A stretch of 64,000 bases of DNA from Halocaridina rubra. Taxonomy: Eukaryota > Arthropoda > Malacostraca > Decapoda > Atyidae. Below, one piece after another: positions 52,401 to 64,000 of the stretch. Under the pieces are notes generated by a model that searched no databases, was not told the origin of the DNA, and was given only the letters and a program-made list of their open reading frames with translations. Where the stretch lies: assembly GCA_037179515.1 (NCBI GenBank), contig JAXCGZ010013649.1:1-64000 (forward strand), written 5' to 3'. Position 1 is the first letter of the stretch; each line of letters opens with the position of its first letter. Position numbers and translations under genes: made by a program.

Positions 52401-55400
52401 ACTTAAATTATAATAAAATCATCAAATTTTGGCTTCTCCTGACAAAGGTTGCCACAGCATATGATTTGTTTCCATATCATCTATTCTCTGTTTCCTCTTC
52501 CTTCACACCACACACCCTCATGGCCTCCTTCACCACATCCATAAACCCCTTCTTAGGCATTTTTCTCCCCCTTCGCTTGCCACCTTCATCCTTGGCATCC
52601 TTCTCCCAGCGTACTCCTCATTCCCCCTTTCCATATGCCCAAACCATCTCAGTCTTGCTTCTCTCACTATGTCCCCAAACCATCTACCTGTGCAGTCCTG
52701 CAGATATACTCATTCTTTAAATTGCATAAAGGAATTGATTGTTATAATGGAGATTGGCATTTAGGTGTTGTTCTTGACAGTACTTAATGTTTTTCTTTAT
52801 ATTTTTTCTAGTTCAAAATGACTTTCACAGATTGGATATAGCCATAATTTTTCATATTTAAATCAAATGAGAAATATCTGTTATACAGTACTGAAATGGA
52901 TCATAAATGCTGCATTTATTTTATTTCATTTTTCATTATGACTTTTATTGACTTTCCTTTTATACTTGCAGTATTTGTTTACACTGGCAGTTACATTCAT
53001 ATTAAACTGCTTCTTTATAGTCATTTACAAAACACAACAAATATGGATGTCAAATTCAATATTCCCTGTCACATGAGATATTGTATGTGTAGTTATATTT
53101 AATCTCTGTATTTTTTTTTTTTTTTTCCAGAGATACAGTTGAAGCTACTATGGATGCGTGGCTGTTGTGGTTATATGGAGTCGTTTTAAAAAGGCTTGAT
53201 TTGAATCGTCAAGCTGTTGACGTTCTTTGTCAGGCTTTGCATATCCAGCCAATGCACTGGGGAGCATGGCTTGAAGTAGCTGCTCTTATTACAGACAGAG
53301 AAATGGTAATATATTTGCCATAGTAGTGTTTTTAACTTCTGTACCAACTATATGGGTAGCCTGCGTTTTTGAACATACTGTATTAAACCATATTCGTTAT
53401 TTTTTTTTTTTTATTATTAAGACTTCATTCTGACGTAAGAAATTATAGTCTTCTGGTTTTATTATTGTGTATCGCAGTTCTTTAGATGTTTCTAATTACC
53501 TTTACATAATTTTATCTGAATAAGTGAAGGCTTTCAGATTATGTTCTTAGAATAGTAATTATACACTGGCTATCATCCTGTAGTTAATTAGACAATCAAA
53601 ACTTCTCCACTTTAACATAAAGTGCTTCTCTGAGAGCTTAAGCACAAATTAATAATAGCATTCATTTATTTGTGTAATTTGGCAGTTTCTTGAAACTTTG
53701 AAACTTCTTTTGCAATATCTCAAAATCCTTCTATTGATTAGTACATTTCGCATTGCCTCACCAACATAAAAGAGAAAAATATACTGGGAGTCCTCGGTTT
53801 AAGCGATCCTCATGTTCCAATGCTTCATTGTTACGACACAGCCCCATATATTATTAATAAATTATTGATAAATCAGTTTTTCAACCTACTTGGTATATGT
53901 GGTAAATACAAAATTTGTGTGCTAAATATTTTGTAAGCATGGCAGATGAGTACATAACTAGTAGCACTATTCTATACATATATATCAAATTAATGGCTTT
54001 ATTTATATTTTGTTTATGTATTTGGTTATTTGAAGGAATTACGGCTGTAAATACGATCTTCATGTGGAACAGTTTGTTGAGCGTTGCGGTCAGATATGTA
54101 GTGTTTAGGCAAAGAACTCTCCCTAAATGGTTCTTTAGTATTGTGTGTGAACATTCTGTCAACCTTTATATTTATATCATGTTGTATACAGTAGACTTTT
54201 ACACGTATTGTTTCAGATAATCCAACATTATTATTTTACATGTATCAGTGTAATATACTTCTATAGATGTGGTAAAAATATTTTTTATAAATTAAATTAT
54301 AGTTTAGTAAATAAAAGGCAATTTCCCATTAACAGTTGAGCACTCTCAAGCTTCCTGACCATTGGATGAAAAAGATGTTCTATGCACATACTTACCTAGA
54401 GCTCCAGCTGAATGATGAAGCCCTTGAAATATATACAAATCTACAAGATGCAGGACTGCAGAATTCTACCTACATCATGGCACAGGTTGCTATTACACAC
54501 CATAATCAAAGAGGTATTGTGCTTTACATTTTTTCATTTTGGGAGAAAAGCATGTTGTGTGCATGATATGTTTAAGAGTACAGCATTAGTATGTTTATAT
54601 GTTTTTTCATATTTCCACTTGAAGCTACGAGAGTTTCATTCCTGTTGATGGAATATAAAAATTAATTGTTTATAAAATTAGGACACGTTATTACCTTTTA
54701 ACAGGCAGTCAAATAAATTTATGAAAATTTTGTGATTGTAATGGGAATAATTACCATTTTTGGGGTTATATATTTAATTAAACATTTGCACTTTTTTCAG
54801 ATGTAGACCAAGCAGTCACTATATTCAAAGAATTAGAATCAATTGACCCTTTCCGGTTAGACAACCTAGATACATATTCGAATTTACTGTATGTCAAAGA
54901 AATGCGAGTTGAGCTGTCCCATTTAGCGCATCGTGTTGTACAGGTTGATAAGTACAGGATGGAGACTTGCTGCGTTATAGGTAGGTTGACTTACTCCCTG
55001 CTCTACATCCTGAATATGTATATATGTAATGCTTTTTATCAATGCGCTATTTTATTAGTAATAGTTAGTCCCCATTCTGATTGGGAGGTGGACACACACA
55101 TACACAGAAAAGTGGCTAATATAATTCAGTACTTCAAAATGTAAGGTAATGATAATGGGAACAAGTGCTAGGGGTTGCAGTAGCTCAGTGGTAGAACACT
55201 GATTTGGGAAGCGACAAATCTGGGTTCGATCCTGCAACAGACAACAAGAAAGTCATTCAGGATTAAACTCCCAGCTCCAAATTGTATGTGTCCCGCCCCC
55301 ATTTTAATAGGGACTAATTGTGGTGTTCTTTAATATATTGAAGTATATTTTTACAACAAATGATAATACATTGTTGGATTTTGGTATCCCCAGCATTAGA

Positions 55401-58400
55401 GATATCGCATTGATTGTCTCTTTCAACTAACATGAATTGCAAATGTACAATTATCTTTACACCATCAGGTATAAATAAACCTGTCTACAAATTGATATTT
55501 TTAAAATTGTTTATAATATTGCCCTTCATTTCTAAACTTCCTTCAGGAAATTACTATAGCTTGCGTTCACAACACGAGAAAGCTGTTCAATACTTCCAAA
55601 GGGCATTACGTCTGAATCCTCATTATCTGTCAGCTTGGACGCTCATGGGTCATGAGTATATGGAAATGAAAAACACCAATTCTGCTATCCAGTGTTACCG
55701 TCAAGCCATTGGTAAGACGTATTTGATTGTAGAAAGCAGTCATATTTATTACGGATATTAATATATAATCATATACTCTCACTGAATACCCTCTGGTTGT
55801 ACAAATAATTTAATTATTCCAGTTCTATTTCTTAACTTTTGAGATTACTTATTATACTAAGTTTCACATTAAGTAACTGTAGTCATTTGTTTTTCACTTT
55901 ACTATATTATACAGAAAGTATTAATGAGAAAATCTGATGTCTTTAACTATAGGCTTTAGTAGATGATGTGTTACATATTGGTGGAACTTATTTATGGGTT
56001 GAGAAATTCTGCTTCCTCTTCGCTGTTAAATTAATCTCATGATACCTGTATCCTAAGTATCTCCCTTCGGAGATGACTTTTTTAATTTCCATCCTCTGAT
56101 GAATATTTATTTTATTTTAGAGGTTAACAGGAGGGACTACAGAGCCTGGTATGGCTTAGGACAAACTTATGAAATCCTCAAACTTCCAGCTTACTGTCTC
56201 TACTATTTCAAACAGGTAGGTTTGTTATACAGGTACATGTATTCAGAAACAACATAGACTCGCACAAGAGCTGCAGTACCCTTGCAAGGGAGGTGGTTGA
56301 ATCAAAGCACATATTCACCAGAAGCTTATATACCTTGATTATTCCTCTTGCGTCTTTGAGGATAAAGCGCTGCTACAGTTCCCCTCACCATGCTTGGGTT
56401 ACTTATTGGGTAAATGGGCAAGGCTCTGCTGTGAGGCCCAACACCCACAGCAGGATTAGCCCCACTGTTTCATCTCTAGACAGAGTGTAAAAACTGCATA
56501 TTAATGTTGCTTTGTGTGTTATTTGTAGAATATATTGGGGAACTATGAACTTTTAGTTAATTTGATTAGGTACTATTTCTTAAGTGACAAATTATGTTTA
56601 TGGCTGTTGATAGCGTAAATATATGGAGTTATAATTATATACCAGATTAGACTTCGTGTAAAAGTATATTGACATTTCGTAGAACAATTTTTACAACATA
56701 CAAATTCAAGTAAATTTTTCTTTCTCTTCAGTATACATTCATAAAGCTTAAATACAAAACTGACCTGTTCATGCATTACTTTAATGTGGCCACGTCTTCT
56801 TTTGATTGCTTATACTGTAATTATTTTTTAAGGAACAGATGTCTTTAAATCACCATTGAAAGCAAATTAAGGGTAATGGACAGAGATAACTATACGGTAT
56901 ATGAGCTTCATAATATTGTAAACATATAATCATTTCTTAAATGGCATTTGAAAGAATATCAGTGTGATAGACAGAAATAAGCTATGAAGTATATATTGGA
57001 GGAAAGAAAATGAAAATGTTTAGAGGATTTATATATTTGTGTCTGATCCTATGTAAATATGATACAGAGTAATAGAAGGAAAGATCAGAAAGCCTGCCTT
57101 TAAAGTGAAAAACTTAAAATTGGAATAAGTAATTGCTTAATATTGCAGCCTCTACCTAAAGCTATTGATTCCATCTGTTTTTTGCTAGCCCTACTTTGTT
57201 TTAGCTATTTGCTTAGACTGGAGGAATATAAGAGGGTGAGACTCTTCTCCCACATTGCATGAGGTATTCTAATTAGCTGCCTCCTATGACACCCAGGTAT
57301 TAAGAGGGCAGAATTCATGCTTCCTCATTCCCAGGGTATTTGGAGGTTATCGTTATATTTTCGTACTGAATGATGCTCAGGTTGAGTAATATTTTGTTCT
57401 ACACATACATACTAACACTTGTCGTTTTAGTAAGTTTATATATCAATTAAAAGAATTTATTTTTCATTCCAGGCCCAGAAACTTAGACCTAATGACTCCC
57501 GCATGTTAGTTGCCCTTGGTGAAAGTTATGAGAGATTGGATAAATGGGATGAGGCAAAGAAGTGCTTCCACAAAGCTCACAGTGTTGGAGATATAGAAGG
57601 AATTGCACTGTTTAGATTAGCAAAGTACGTAATGTATTACATAAAGAGAATAAATTTTAATTTCTTTATTTTTTAAGATAAAAAGCAAACACTTCCTTTA
57701 TGAAGTGATATATTTATATTTAAGAAGTAATAAAGAAAGGTTTCAAATGATGTCAACATTCATTGTTCTAGGTAGGCAGTAGATTTTTTAATTCTAAATT
57801 TTAATTATACTGTATCTGAGTATGTAGTGAGTCCTATAGTTGTCACAATGCTGCCCTTTCGGCTTTTATCAATGCATTTTAAAGTCGTTTTTTTTTTCAA
57901 AAAACTTAAGGAACATGTTGATTATTAACGGATCAAACTACTTACCATATAATCAAGCTTAATGATTCATGCATATATATCAAGCACTTGCAGAGAAAGT
58001 CATAAATGGTGTCTATACTTGACATGTCTGTTTTTACAGATTATACAGCCGTTTGAGTGAAGGTGACAAAGCAGCTGTCCTTTATGAACGTTACCTTCAA
58101 GAAACTGAAGATGCTGGACTGAGTGAGGACCGGGGTCAAGCATATCAGTTTCTTGCAAATCATTGCCTCCAAAAGAATATTCTTGATCTAGCTTACAACT
58201 ACGCACAGAAATGTTCTTTGTTCATGGAGGTAAAAAGTGTAATTGATGTAAATTCTATGTTACTCTGCTCTGTCATTTATCAGTATAAGTTTGAAGGCAA
58301 CGTTTTCACCTCATATATGACTTACATAATTTGTTGTTATATCATTCTTCCTCATGGAATGTTAGTGTATTAGAAAACTTGAATATTGAAAATGGTGAAT

Positions 58401-58981
58401 AATAATGTTTGCTTTTGTATGTGGTATTATTATTCCCATTATGGGGATGGAAACAGACAAGTTGGAGCTGGATGAGCAAGGCTGGATGCCCTTCCTAACG
58501 CCCCACGGTAGGAAGGGCATTTAAGCCTTAATTCCACTGCTCCAACCTATGTGTTCATCCCTCAGTCAAATGTGGTACATTAAAATAATATAATATTCCA
58601 GACTCGAGAAAGTGGAAAGATTGTATTGAGAGAAATAGCAAACAGAAGGCAACATACAGAGCAGAACACAGTAAGTTGGAGAGAGTTTACAGTACCTAGT
58701 CTTAAGTAGTACAGTACTAGTTATTACATCTCAGTCTACAAACAGTTTGTTTCTTTCACACTTACAAGTTAAAGTCCTACTGGGTGTAAATCATATAATG
58801 ATATTTCCGCTAACTTATTCATGGTATAAAAACTGAACACTCATTTTATTTTATTTTTTCCTAACAGCAAGATGATTGTGGAAGTGTGCTCGTGAGCCGA
58901 GTAAGAACAAGAGTACTCCTTGGTGGCGATCGAATATCCTCTACGCGATTACCCTCACTTAACCTCTCATACACACCTTGA
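48977..58981 (+). CDS. CDC23: CDC23/APC8, anaphase-promoting complex TPR subunit, 12 exons
   Basis: Exons: 48977-49173, 50801-50944, 51776-51888, 52295-52388, 53131-53305, 54336-54513, 54801-54980, 55547-55711, 56121-56215, 57473-57624, 58040-58229, 58868-58981. All are GT-AG and in phase, 598 aa (human 597). APC8 is a homodimeric TPR scaffold of the APC/C, the E3 ligase that drives anaphase and mitotic exit. Signatures: [149 protein letters not shown] repeats fill about residues 240-500. The start could also be the in-frame ATG at 48995 (better Kozak, 592 aa). TAG at 48965 closes the frame upstream. Confidence 0.95.
49409..49485 (+). repeat. (TA)n microsatellite
   Basis: About 38 TA repeats in CDC23 intron 1. 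Confidence 0.97.
49500..50800 (+). other. CDC23 intron 1, unique AT-rich part
   Basis: It holds a TTAGGTTAGG-like island near 49672-49700 and nothing else recognisable. The acceptor is ATTGCAG at 50794-50800. Confidence 0.6.
51000..51118 (+). mobile_element. tRNA-derived SINE copy, partial
   Basis: GGGGACTGCAGCAGTTATGC, GTGTTCAAACTCGCCTTGGG, GTTAGGGAGAGCATCCATCC and AATTCCCCAGCTCCAACCTG. It is in CDC23 intron 2. Confidence 0.82.
52430..52720 (-). mobile_element. Second LINE family, RT C-terminal fragment
   Basis: The minus strand carries [18 protein letters not shown] and, after a frame change, a Lys/Arg-rich stretch with a [16 protein letters not shown] end. This is the same class of RT terminus as 36830-37135. 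It lies in CDC23 intron 4. Confidence 0.65.
55062..55100 (-). mobile_element. SINE tail fragment
   Basis: The minus strand GTCCACCTCCCAATCAGAAT and GGGGACTAACTATT match the SINE 3' tail. Confidence 0.6.
55165..55320 (+). mobile_element. tRNA-derived SINE, full-length copy
   Basis: GGTTGCAGTAGCTCAGTGGT is a textbook A box, then AGAACACTGATTTGGGAAGC, ATCTGGGTTCGATCCTGCAA (B box), a diverged core, AAACTCCCAGCTCCAAATTG and TTTTAATAGGGACTAATTGT. It is in CDC23 intron 7. Confidence 0.88.
56275..56485 (+). repeat. GTGCTTTGACT repeat family, copy 4 (longest)
   Basis: GGTGGTTGAATCAAAGCACA, TTCACCAGAAGC, TTATTCCTCTTGCGTCTTTG, AGCGCTGCTACAGTTCCCCT and AATGGGCAAGGCTCTGC. It defines the extent of the family, about 210 bp. 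Confidence 0.74.
58437..58572. mobile_element. Inverted SINE dimer (foldback)
   Basis: A minus-strand SINE tail and core (AGCTGGATGAGCAAGGCTGG, ATGCCCTTCCTAACGCCCC) meets a plus-strand core and tail (TAGGAAGGGCATTTAAGCCT, TAATTCCACTGCTCCAACCT) with a 4-nt junction ACGG. It folds into an imperfect hairpin of some 50-bp arms. It is in CDC23 intron 11. Confidence 0.82.
58868..58981 (+). CDS. CDC23: CDC23 last exon
   Basis: After CTAACAG it encodes 37 residues ending [13 protein letters not shown] and TGA. Human CDC23 ends in TRRVSPLNLSSVTP, so the C-terminal motif is conserved. Confidence 0.9.
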   Translation, partial: QDDCGSVLVSRVRTRVLLGGDRISSTRLPSLNLSYTP

Positions 58982-60214
58982 TATGAATCCATTTACCTGT
59001 TACTCCATTTGTTATTTTTTTATGAAATTAAAACTAGCAGATAATCTGGAAGAATTATTACCATACCTTATTTCCAAAATTTACAGAATAACAATTCTAA
59101 AGTCTTCTAGGGTTAGGTGCTTTATTATCAATCACTGTTAGTCTGTAGACAGAATTCCGATTCCTCACTATAAAGGCCATTTCAAAGCTCTAACTTATAT
59201 TTAAGAGAAAAAAAAAGTTACTATACCAAGAGTTGTGCAGTCTCTACATAAGGATATGCTAGTTACTTTAAATAACTCACCTCACTTGAAAAGTAGAGGA
59301 GATCTTAGTGATTAAACATGACTACTGCACTGTTTCGAGTCACATTTAGTCCCCATTTGAACTGAGGAGGATACAAAATGGAGCTGGGGAATTAGGGTTG
59401 TATGTCTTTCCTAATACCGTGCAGTGGAAAATAACTCGATTCCAGACTTGCGTACTAACACAGAGCTACTACAGCCCCCTGACTGTACATAATACAGTCC
59501 CAACTTGAATTTATTCAGTGATGTATTAACATCATACTTCTGATTTTAATTATGATGGTTAACTAAGGCTACTGATGAAAACATTCAAAACTGTTCCATA
59601 CTTTACAGGCTTTATTCAGAATTTTGAGGATGCAATTATATTTAACATAATTCTTATGGTCATTTTACATTTGCCACTGTTTACTCCAGTTCATCCCTGT
59701 ACCAAAGCAATTGCTTCAGTAATAAGATTGAATTATATTTATGAAAACTGCAAAGTCGTTCTCATCTTTTGGTGGATCTCTTTGCTTCTCATTTCAAGTT
59801 CTATTCATCTGAATTTGAGACATGTTCCAAAATTCGAAGTAATATTACTTTTCATATCTAATGATGAGGCCCCGTGGAAGGCAAAAAATTTGAGCACGTA
59901 TTGTTTCTTATATGCATTTCGGAACATTGATTATTATATGTATGATGATGTACACTGTAGTATTAATATAAATGACAGAGGCAAATGAAACCTCTTTTAC
60001 TTTATTATATTGCTGTCCACACATGACCAAGATTTGGTAAACTACATAAATAATATGTTACATATAAAGAAGGTAATGAGTAAGCATAGTTTGGGATGAA
60101 AATTTTAATAAGTTCCTCTCGTTTACCTTAAAACTACATATAAATTCGTCTATGTCCTTTTATAATACTCCAATAACTCATATAATACAAAAATACAAAG
60201 ACTAGGAACAAGTA
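58982..60214. other. Intergenic tail-to-tail region of CDC23 and BOLA1
   Basis: It contains the two 3' UTRs and one SINE (59350-59482). ATTAAA at 59028-59033 is a possible CDC23 poly(A) signal. The reverse-strand AATAAA at 60006-60001 is a possible BOLA1 signal, about 210 nt after its stop. The 137-codon frame at 59575-59988 has no recognisable product. Confidence 0.5.
59350..59482 (-). mobile_element. tRNA-derived SINE copy
   Basis: Minus strand: GGGGGCTGTAGTAGCTCTGT, GTTAGTACGCAAGTCTGGAA, CACGGTATTAGGAAAGACAT, AATTCCCCAGCTCCAT and the TCAAATGGGGACTAA end. Confidence 0.84.
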
Positions 60215-61876
60215 TTACTTGCCAAAGCCACCTCGGCATGCTGGACTTGACTCTATTTCTTGGGAGCTTTCAGACCACTGGGAGGGAGTTTTTGCCTGGA
60301 ATAAAATTACATGCCTGTTACTTACAACAAATGATCCTGATTATGATATGATTTAAATGCCACAAGAATATCCCAAAGTAGGAGCTCTCTTATTGACTTT
60401 ATAATGACTTACTACATACTTTGAGGAGTTGTCAAAGTTAAGTAGCTACTGGTTAATGTGTGCTTTGACTCGGCCACACCCTTCTAAGGGGGATCACGGT
60501 TATTAAATATGTATGTACTTACTACAATAGAGAGAGCATGTACTCCTGATCCCAATTCTTCACTCAGGGTGGCATTCACCAGTCGATGACGCTGAAAAAA
60601 CGACAATTTGAATAAGCAAATTTAGACAAGTTTATGAAATCATATTTTTTTATTTAGTGATACTATATCCTGCTGAAGCCAGTAGAGTGGATACAACTGA
60701 ACAAAATAGGCATGCTACAGAACTTTGTCATAACCTGCCTATCCTCATCTATTAGCTGTTATGGAGCAGGGAAAACAAAATTTTTGGATGGGATTAGAAA
60801 CCCTTCTCTTCCTATCCTCTTAGATCAACTCTACTCGTACAACATACAGGGAATGCGAGTGATGCATCATTTCTCCCCAATACTTGGGACAATTAAGTAC
60901 CATATGCAAATCACCACCTAACCCATTACGAAAATCTCTTGCAACCACTGTACCTATATACTTAACACTTCGCAGCTGAAATAATAATCGCGTAAAAATG
61001 CAGCTGCTCTTTTCAGAGCACCTCTCCAAACAACAAGTAGAAATGCAAGATCTTTGTAAATCCAAATGAACATGTTTTCAGGAACAAATACAGGCCTGTC
61101 CTGCAATTCAGCACCTTAAAAACTATTGTTATTGTTTGCTAGTATATGTCCTTTTTGATCCCGGTTCGAATGCGAGCGAAACTTGACAGGCTGGACCAAG
61201 GGATAGATTTCACGCTGTTCCTAAAGCCCCTTGGTGGGCTCAAGCGCAGTTTGATTGCTTTCGAATCGTGCATTTTTACAAATGTACTACCACAGTCCCA
61301 ATCTTAAAAACTATTAATAATATATAAATGGACATCTGGACCTTTCTTACCTTTATTAAAGGTAAGTCATTAAATGCTTCTGATACAACTACAACTTTGA
61401 AGTGAGTTTCTGACCCCTTGGGTACATTATGCATGTAAGATTCATTGATAATATGTAGGTAGGAAGGATTCAGTGATGATTCTATCTTGCTCTTGATGGC
61501 TGCTTCCACTGTACCTCCTGAAATAAAATATATTTACATAGAATACTGAAGCATTTACAAAAGAGATTCAGGAATAGGACACTTACGAAAATTTTGTAGT
61601 ACTAAAAAATCCGAATTTGTTACTGCATTCATAGTTATTTTACAGTCTTCAAAGCAGCTATTAATATTTGTGATGCATTAATCACTGATTATCAAAGAAT
61701 TTAGATTTGACATCCAGATATGCCATACGACCTTGTTTAGAAATGAAAAAAAAAAAAAAAAAAAAACGTACCTGAAGACATGGCACAGAGTTGTATAACA
61801 CGTTGCAAATTCTGAACTGGTGCTAAAGCTGGCTGTGTTGCTCTACAGTAAATACGATATAGTGACCTCACACTGC
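60215..61876 (-). CDS. BOLA1: BOLA1, mitochondrial BolA-like protein (exons 61876-61772, 61517-61351, 60591-60523, 60295-60215)
   Basis: All junctions are GT-AG and in phase; 139 residues are seen, then TAA at 60217-60215. The BolA fold reads TVEAAIKSKIESSLNPSYLH, then a HNVPKGSETHFKVVVVSEAF loop and strand, then LPLIKRHRLVNATLSEELGS with the conserved RHR histidine, and HALSIVAKTPSQW. The order and spacing match human BOLA1, which partners with glutaredoxin GLRX5 in mitochondrial iron-sulfur handling. The first exon reads SVRSLYRIYCRATQPALAPV, an Arg/Ser/Ala-rich stretch like a mitochondrial presequence. The true start lies in a further 5' exon that I could not find. An internal Met (AMSSGG) exists but would lose the presequence. 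Confidence 0.9.
60450..60502 (-). repeat. GTGCTTTGACT repeat family, short copy 5
   Basis: ATGTGTGCTTTGACTCGGCC followed by ACACCCTTCTAAGGGGG matches one end of the family. It is in the last BOLA1 intron. Confidence 0.7.
61157..61300 (-). mobile_element. tRNA-derived SINE copy
   Basis: Minus strand: GGGACTGTGGTAGTACATTT, AACTGCGCTTGAGCCCACCA, AGGGGCTTTAGGAACAGCGT and a CCTGTCAAGTTTCGCTCGC tail. Confidence 0.8.
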
Positions 61877-62763
61877 CTGTAAAATATGTACAGCTACTGT
61901 ATTGAAATATTTTTATCTCAAAATTCTATGATATTAAAAATTTATTTAAGGATTATTCAAATTAAATATTAGGATAGAATATTCATATATTTAATTCTCA
62001 ATATGCCCTTTAGTTAAAATTAAAATTACTATTTCTCGTTTTTCTAATATATATTCAACTTGTATCATATTTTAGAAACTACTTGCAACTGGTATACAAT
62101 ATTAATGTATCATGTTAATTATGAAATGAGCAGTTCTATGTGTCTGGTTGCATTCCAGAAAATATCAAATACTATATTGTATGTTAAAATTCTAAACAGC
62201 AGAAAGGCATTTGAACTATATTTTTCAAGTCACTATAATTACCAATGTCATCATTCTCCAAGACCTAAACACTACAAACCCATTTATTATCAGGTAATAT
62301 TTTCATTTTGTTGATCTTTAAAGGGCCATGTAATATATATAGAATTGCCAGGGGAAAGGGAGGTGGAATATATGTGTAATTTCATAAAGTTTTTTTTTCC
62401 AATGCACTAAAAATACCAGTCATGGTGCGCCAAATCTCAAACACTTAGTAAGCCATTCCTCAAACCCTCCTCCTTTCCTGATCGTCCATGACCCTACTAC
62501 AACCTCTCCATAACCCTATAAATTAATCAAGCCGGAGGACTATGGAAGAATAATCTTTTGCATATTTAAGTTTTCCTTTGGTGACCTTAATATAAGTTTT
62601 GTATACTTTTCACAGTTCTATATCTTTTTTTATGCTAATATCAGAATATATAAGTGTAAGGCAAAATTACTAGATTCTAAAAGTTACTGATATTTTTGCT
62701 CATCTCTCACTGCAGACACCTAGCAAATGAGCTTTCTTCATGTATATTAATCCCGCTAATTCT

Positions 62764-62889
62764 GAGAGGGTCAATAGGCTTCTTCTTTGAACTTATTTAA
62801 CCATTATGCATCCAAGAAACATGTATGAGAGGGTCAGTAGGCTTCTTCTTAGAACTTATTTAACCATTATGCATCCAAGAAACATGTAT
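62764..62889 (+). repeat. 63-bp tandem duplication, 2 copies
   Basis: GAGAGGGTCAATAGGCTTCT through CCAAGAAACATGTAT occurs twice with two substitutions, period 63. Confidence 0.94.
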
Positions 62890-63384
62890 CCTAAAAAAAA
62901 TTTGTCCATCCCTGGTTGCCAAGACTGCAAGATATTATTGCCATTTAGGGATTAAGTTACTCAACAATGAGTACAGAAGGAAAAGAAATACAGTACTTTT
63001 AATCATTCCTGAGAGTGTGTGTGAAGAATATGCTGCACTATACAATCAGGTTCAGTATCTCCTCCTCAGAAGACATATACAGTATATATGTTGGCCTGAA
63101 ACAATTAAATGAAAAAAATATCACCATACTAAGAGAGAACTACCATTTTAATATACAGTAAATATATAATGCGTGTTACCTTCTACAAGTAAGAAATACC
63201 TAACTTACAAAGCCATAAGAGTAAAAGGAATTACAGGCATACAATTATTAAATTTACAATGAACACAGGTTCAAATATTTCCTCACATAGCATTCTTCAT
63301 GTATATATTACTTACCCTCTGAATCTACACTAATATACAGTATTACTATAAAGTGTTTTGAAGAGCTCAACTCAGGAAGTGACA

Positions 63385-63482
63385 ATCTCGTCTGATACCA
63401 CCGTGGGGCATTAGGAAAGGCATCCAGCCTTAATTTCTCAACTCCATCCTGTCTGTCTGTATCTCCATTCGATATTGGACTT
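63385..63482 (+). mobile_element. SINE fragment, core and tail
   Basis: ATACCACCGTGGGGCATTAG, GAAAGGCATCCAGCCTTAAT, TTCTCAACTCCATCCTGTCT and CCATTCGATATTGGACTTA. Confidence 0.8.
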
Positions 63483-63724
63483 ACAACGGCTTACGCTAAG
63501 ACATGTAATATAATTTTAATTTAGCACTCTGACCAAAGCACATTTTTAAAGGAAGAGAAAATTATATTGCTGCTGAGGCTTCAAGTTCCAAAAACAATAA
63601 TTTTTTTCAATATGCAATATTACCATGTGTGGGAGATGAACACAGTGATTAATTCTTTCTTCCTAAAATGAAGAGAAACACATTCTATAATTTTTTGTCT
63701 TTTTGACAGTTTAATGTGTCATTA

Positions 63725-63778
63725 TTAATCCCCATACGGATGGGGGTGAACACAGACTGAAACCAGGGGATTAAGCTA
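63725..63778 (-). mobile_element. SINE tail fragment
   Basis: The minus strand AATCCCCTGGTTTCAGTCTG, TGTTCACCCCCATCCGTATG and GGGGATTAATAATGAC match the SINE tail. Confidence 0.76.
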
Positions 63779-64000
63779 TTACATAATTTTCGATAAATTA
63801 TGATCATAGTAAGTTTATTGGGCTTACATTTGATATATGTTTACAAAACAGCGGTGATATAAAGTATCTGAAGTTAGTGGAAAAGCATGATAAAATCAAT
63901 TGATAAGGATAAAACTGCCTAATTACAACATATATCTCAGAAAAATGAAACAAAATGACAGAAAGATAATACAGACTATCTCAGTAGCATCAGCAAACAG

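Larger units (their letters stand above)
61877..64000. other. Upstream of the BOLA1 exons: no gene recognised
   Basis: It should contain BOLA1 intron sequence and perhaps its first exon, but no convincing ATG exon with a matching donor was found. It holds a 63-bp tandem duplication and two SINE fragments. Confidence 0.5.

Noticed and set aside
52286..52720. A 144-codon frame over CDC23 exon 4
   Set aside because: It is in another frame from the CDC23 exon. Its second half is antisense to a LINE RT fragment.
59575..59988. A 137-codon frame between CDC23 and BOLA1
   Set aside because: No family resemblance, a biased hydrophobic composition typical of AT-rich noncoding sequence, and a position in overlapping 3' UTRs.

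Overview
This is a eukaryotic, almost certainly arthropod and most likely decapod-crustacean, genomic window. The reasons are spliced genes with GT-AG introns, very dense (TA)n, (GA)n and (TAA)n microsatellites, TTAGGT-like islands, and many degraded LINE, SINE, Gypsy, Tigger and mariner-type remnants. Four protein-coding genes were rebuilt exon by exon. In every case the splice phases agree across all junctions seen.

Layout. (1) 550-20008, plus: 3' part of a RNF43/ZNRF3-type RING E3 ubiquitin ligase gene, four exons, with its 5' part left of the window and a 16.3-kb intron. Its intron ends carry tandemly copied splice sites, and a 36-copy minisatellite lies in the large intron. (2) 26142-44922, minus: full coding sequence of a gamma-synergin (SYNRG) orthologue in 13 exons, about 1040 aa, an AP-1 clathrin adaptor accessory protein. 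(3) 48977-58981, plus: full coding sequence of CDC23/APC8, a TPR subunit of the anaphase-promoting complex, in 12 exons, about 598 aa. (4) 60215-61876, minus: BOLA1, a mitochondrial BolA-family iron-sulfur protein, four exons, first exon not found. The RNF43/ZNRF3 and SYNRG genes converge, SYNRG and CDC23 diverge, and CDC23 and BOLA1 converge. They share no pathway; this is an ordinary neighbourhood of housekeeping and signalling genes.

The rest is repeat. There are about two dozen copies of a tRNA-derived SINE with a GGAAGGGCATCCAGC core, at least seven fragments of one non-LTR retrotransposon family, two fragments of another, a Ty3/Gypsy pol remnant, a Tigger (pogo) transposase remnant with related-looking MITEs, a mariner-type MITE, and many local tandem duplications with periods of 52-99 bp.

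The most interesting signals are: a 64-bp tandem array that copied the 3' splice site plus the first 28 nt of the RING exon six times, at an exact 64-nt spacing; a 52-bp tandem copy of a 5' splice site in the same gene; a 2.6-kb minisatellite whose unit derives from a degraded LINE reverse-transcriptase segment and which shows a higher-order period; and a foldback palindrome with (TA)n tracts at 38.6-38.9 kb. All homology calls are from memory of protein families; no search was run.
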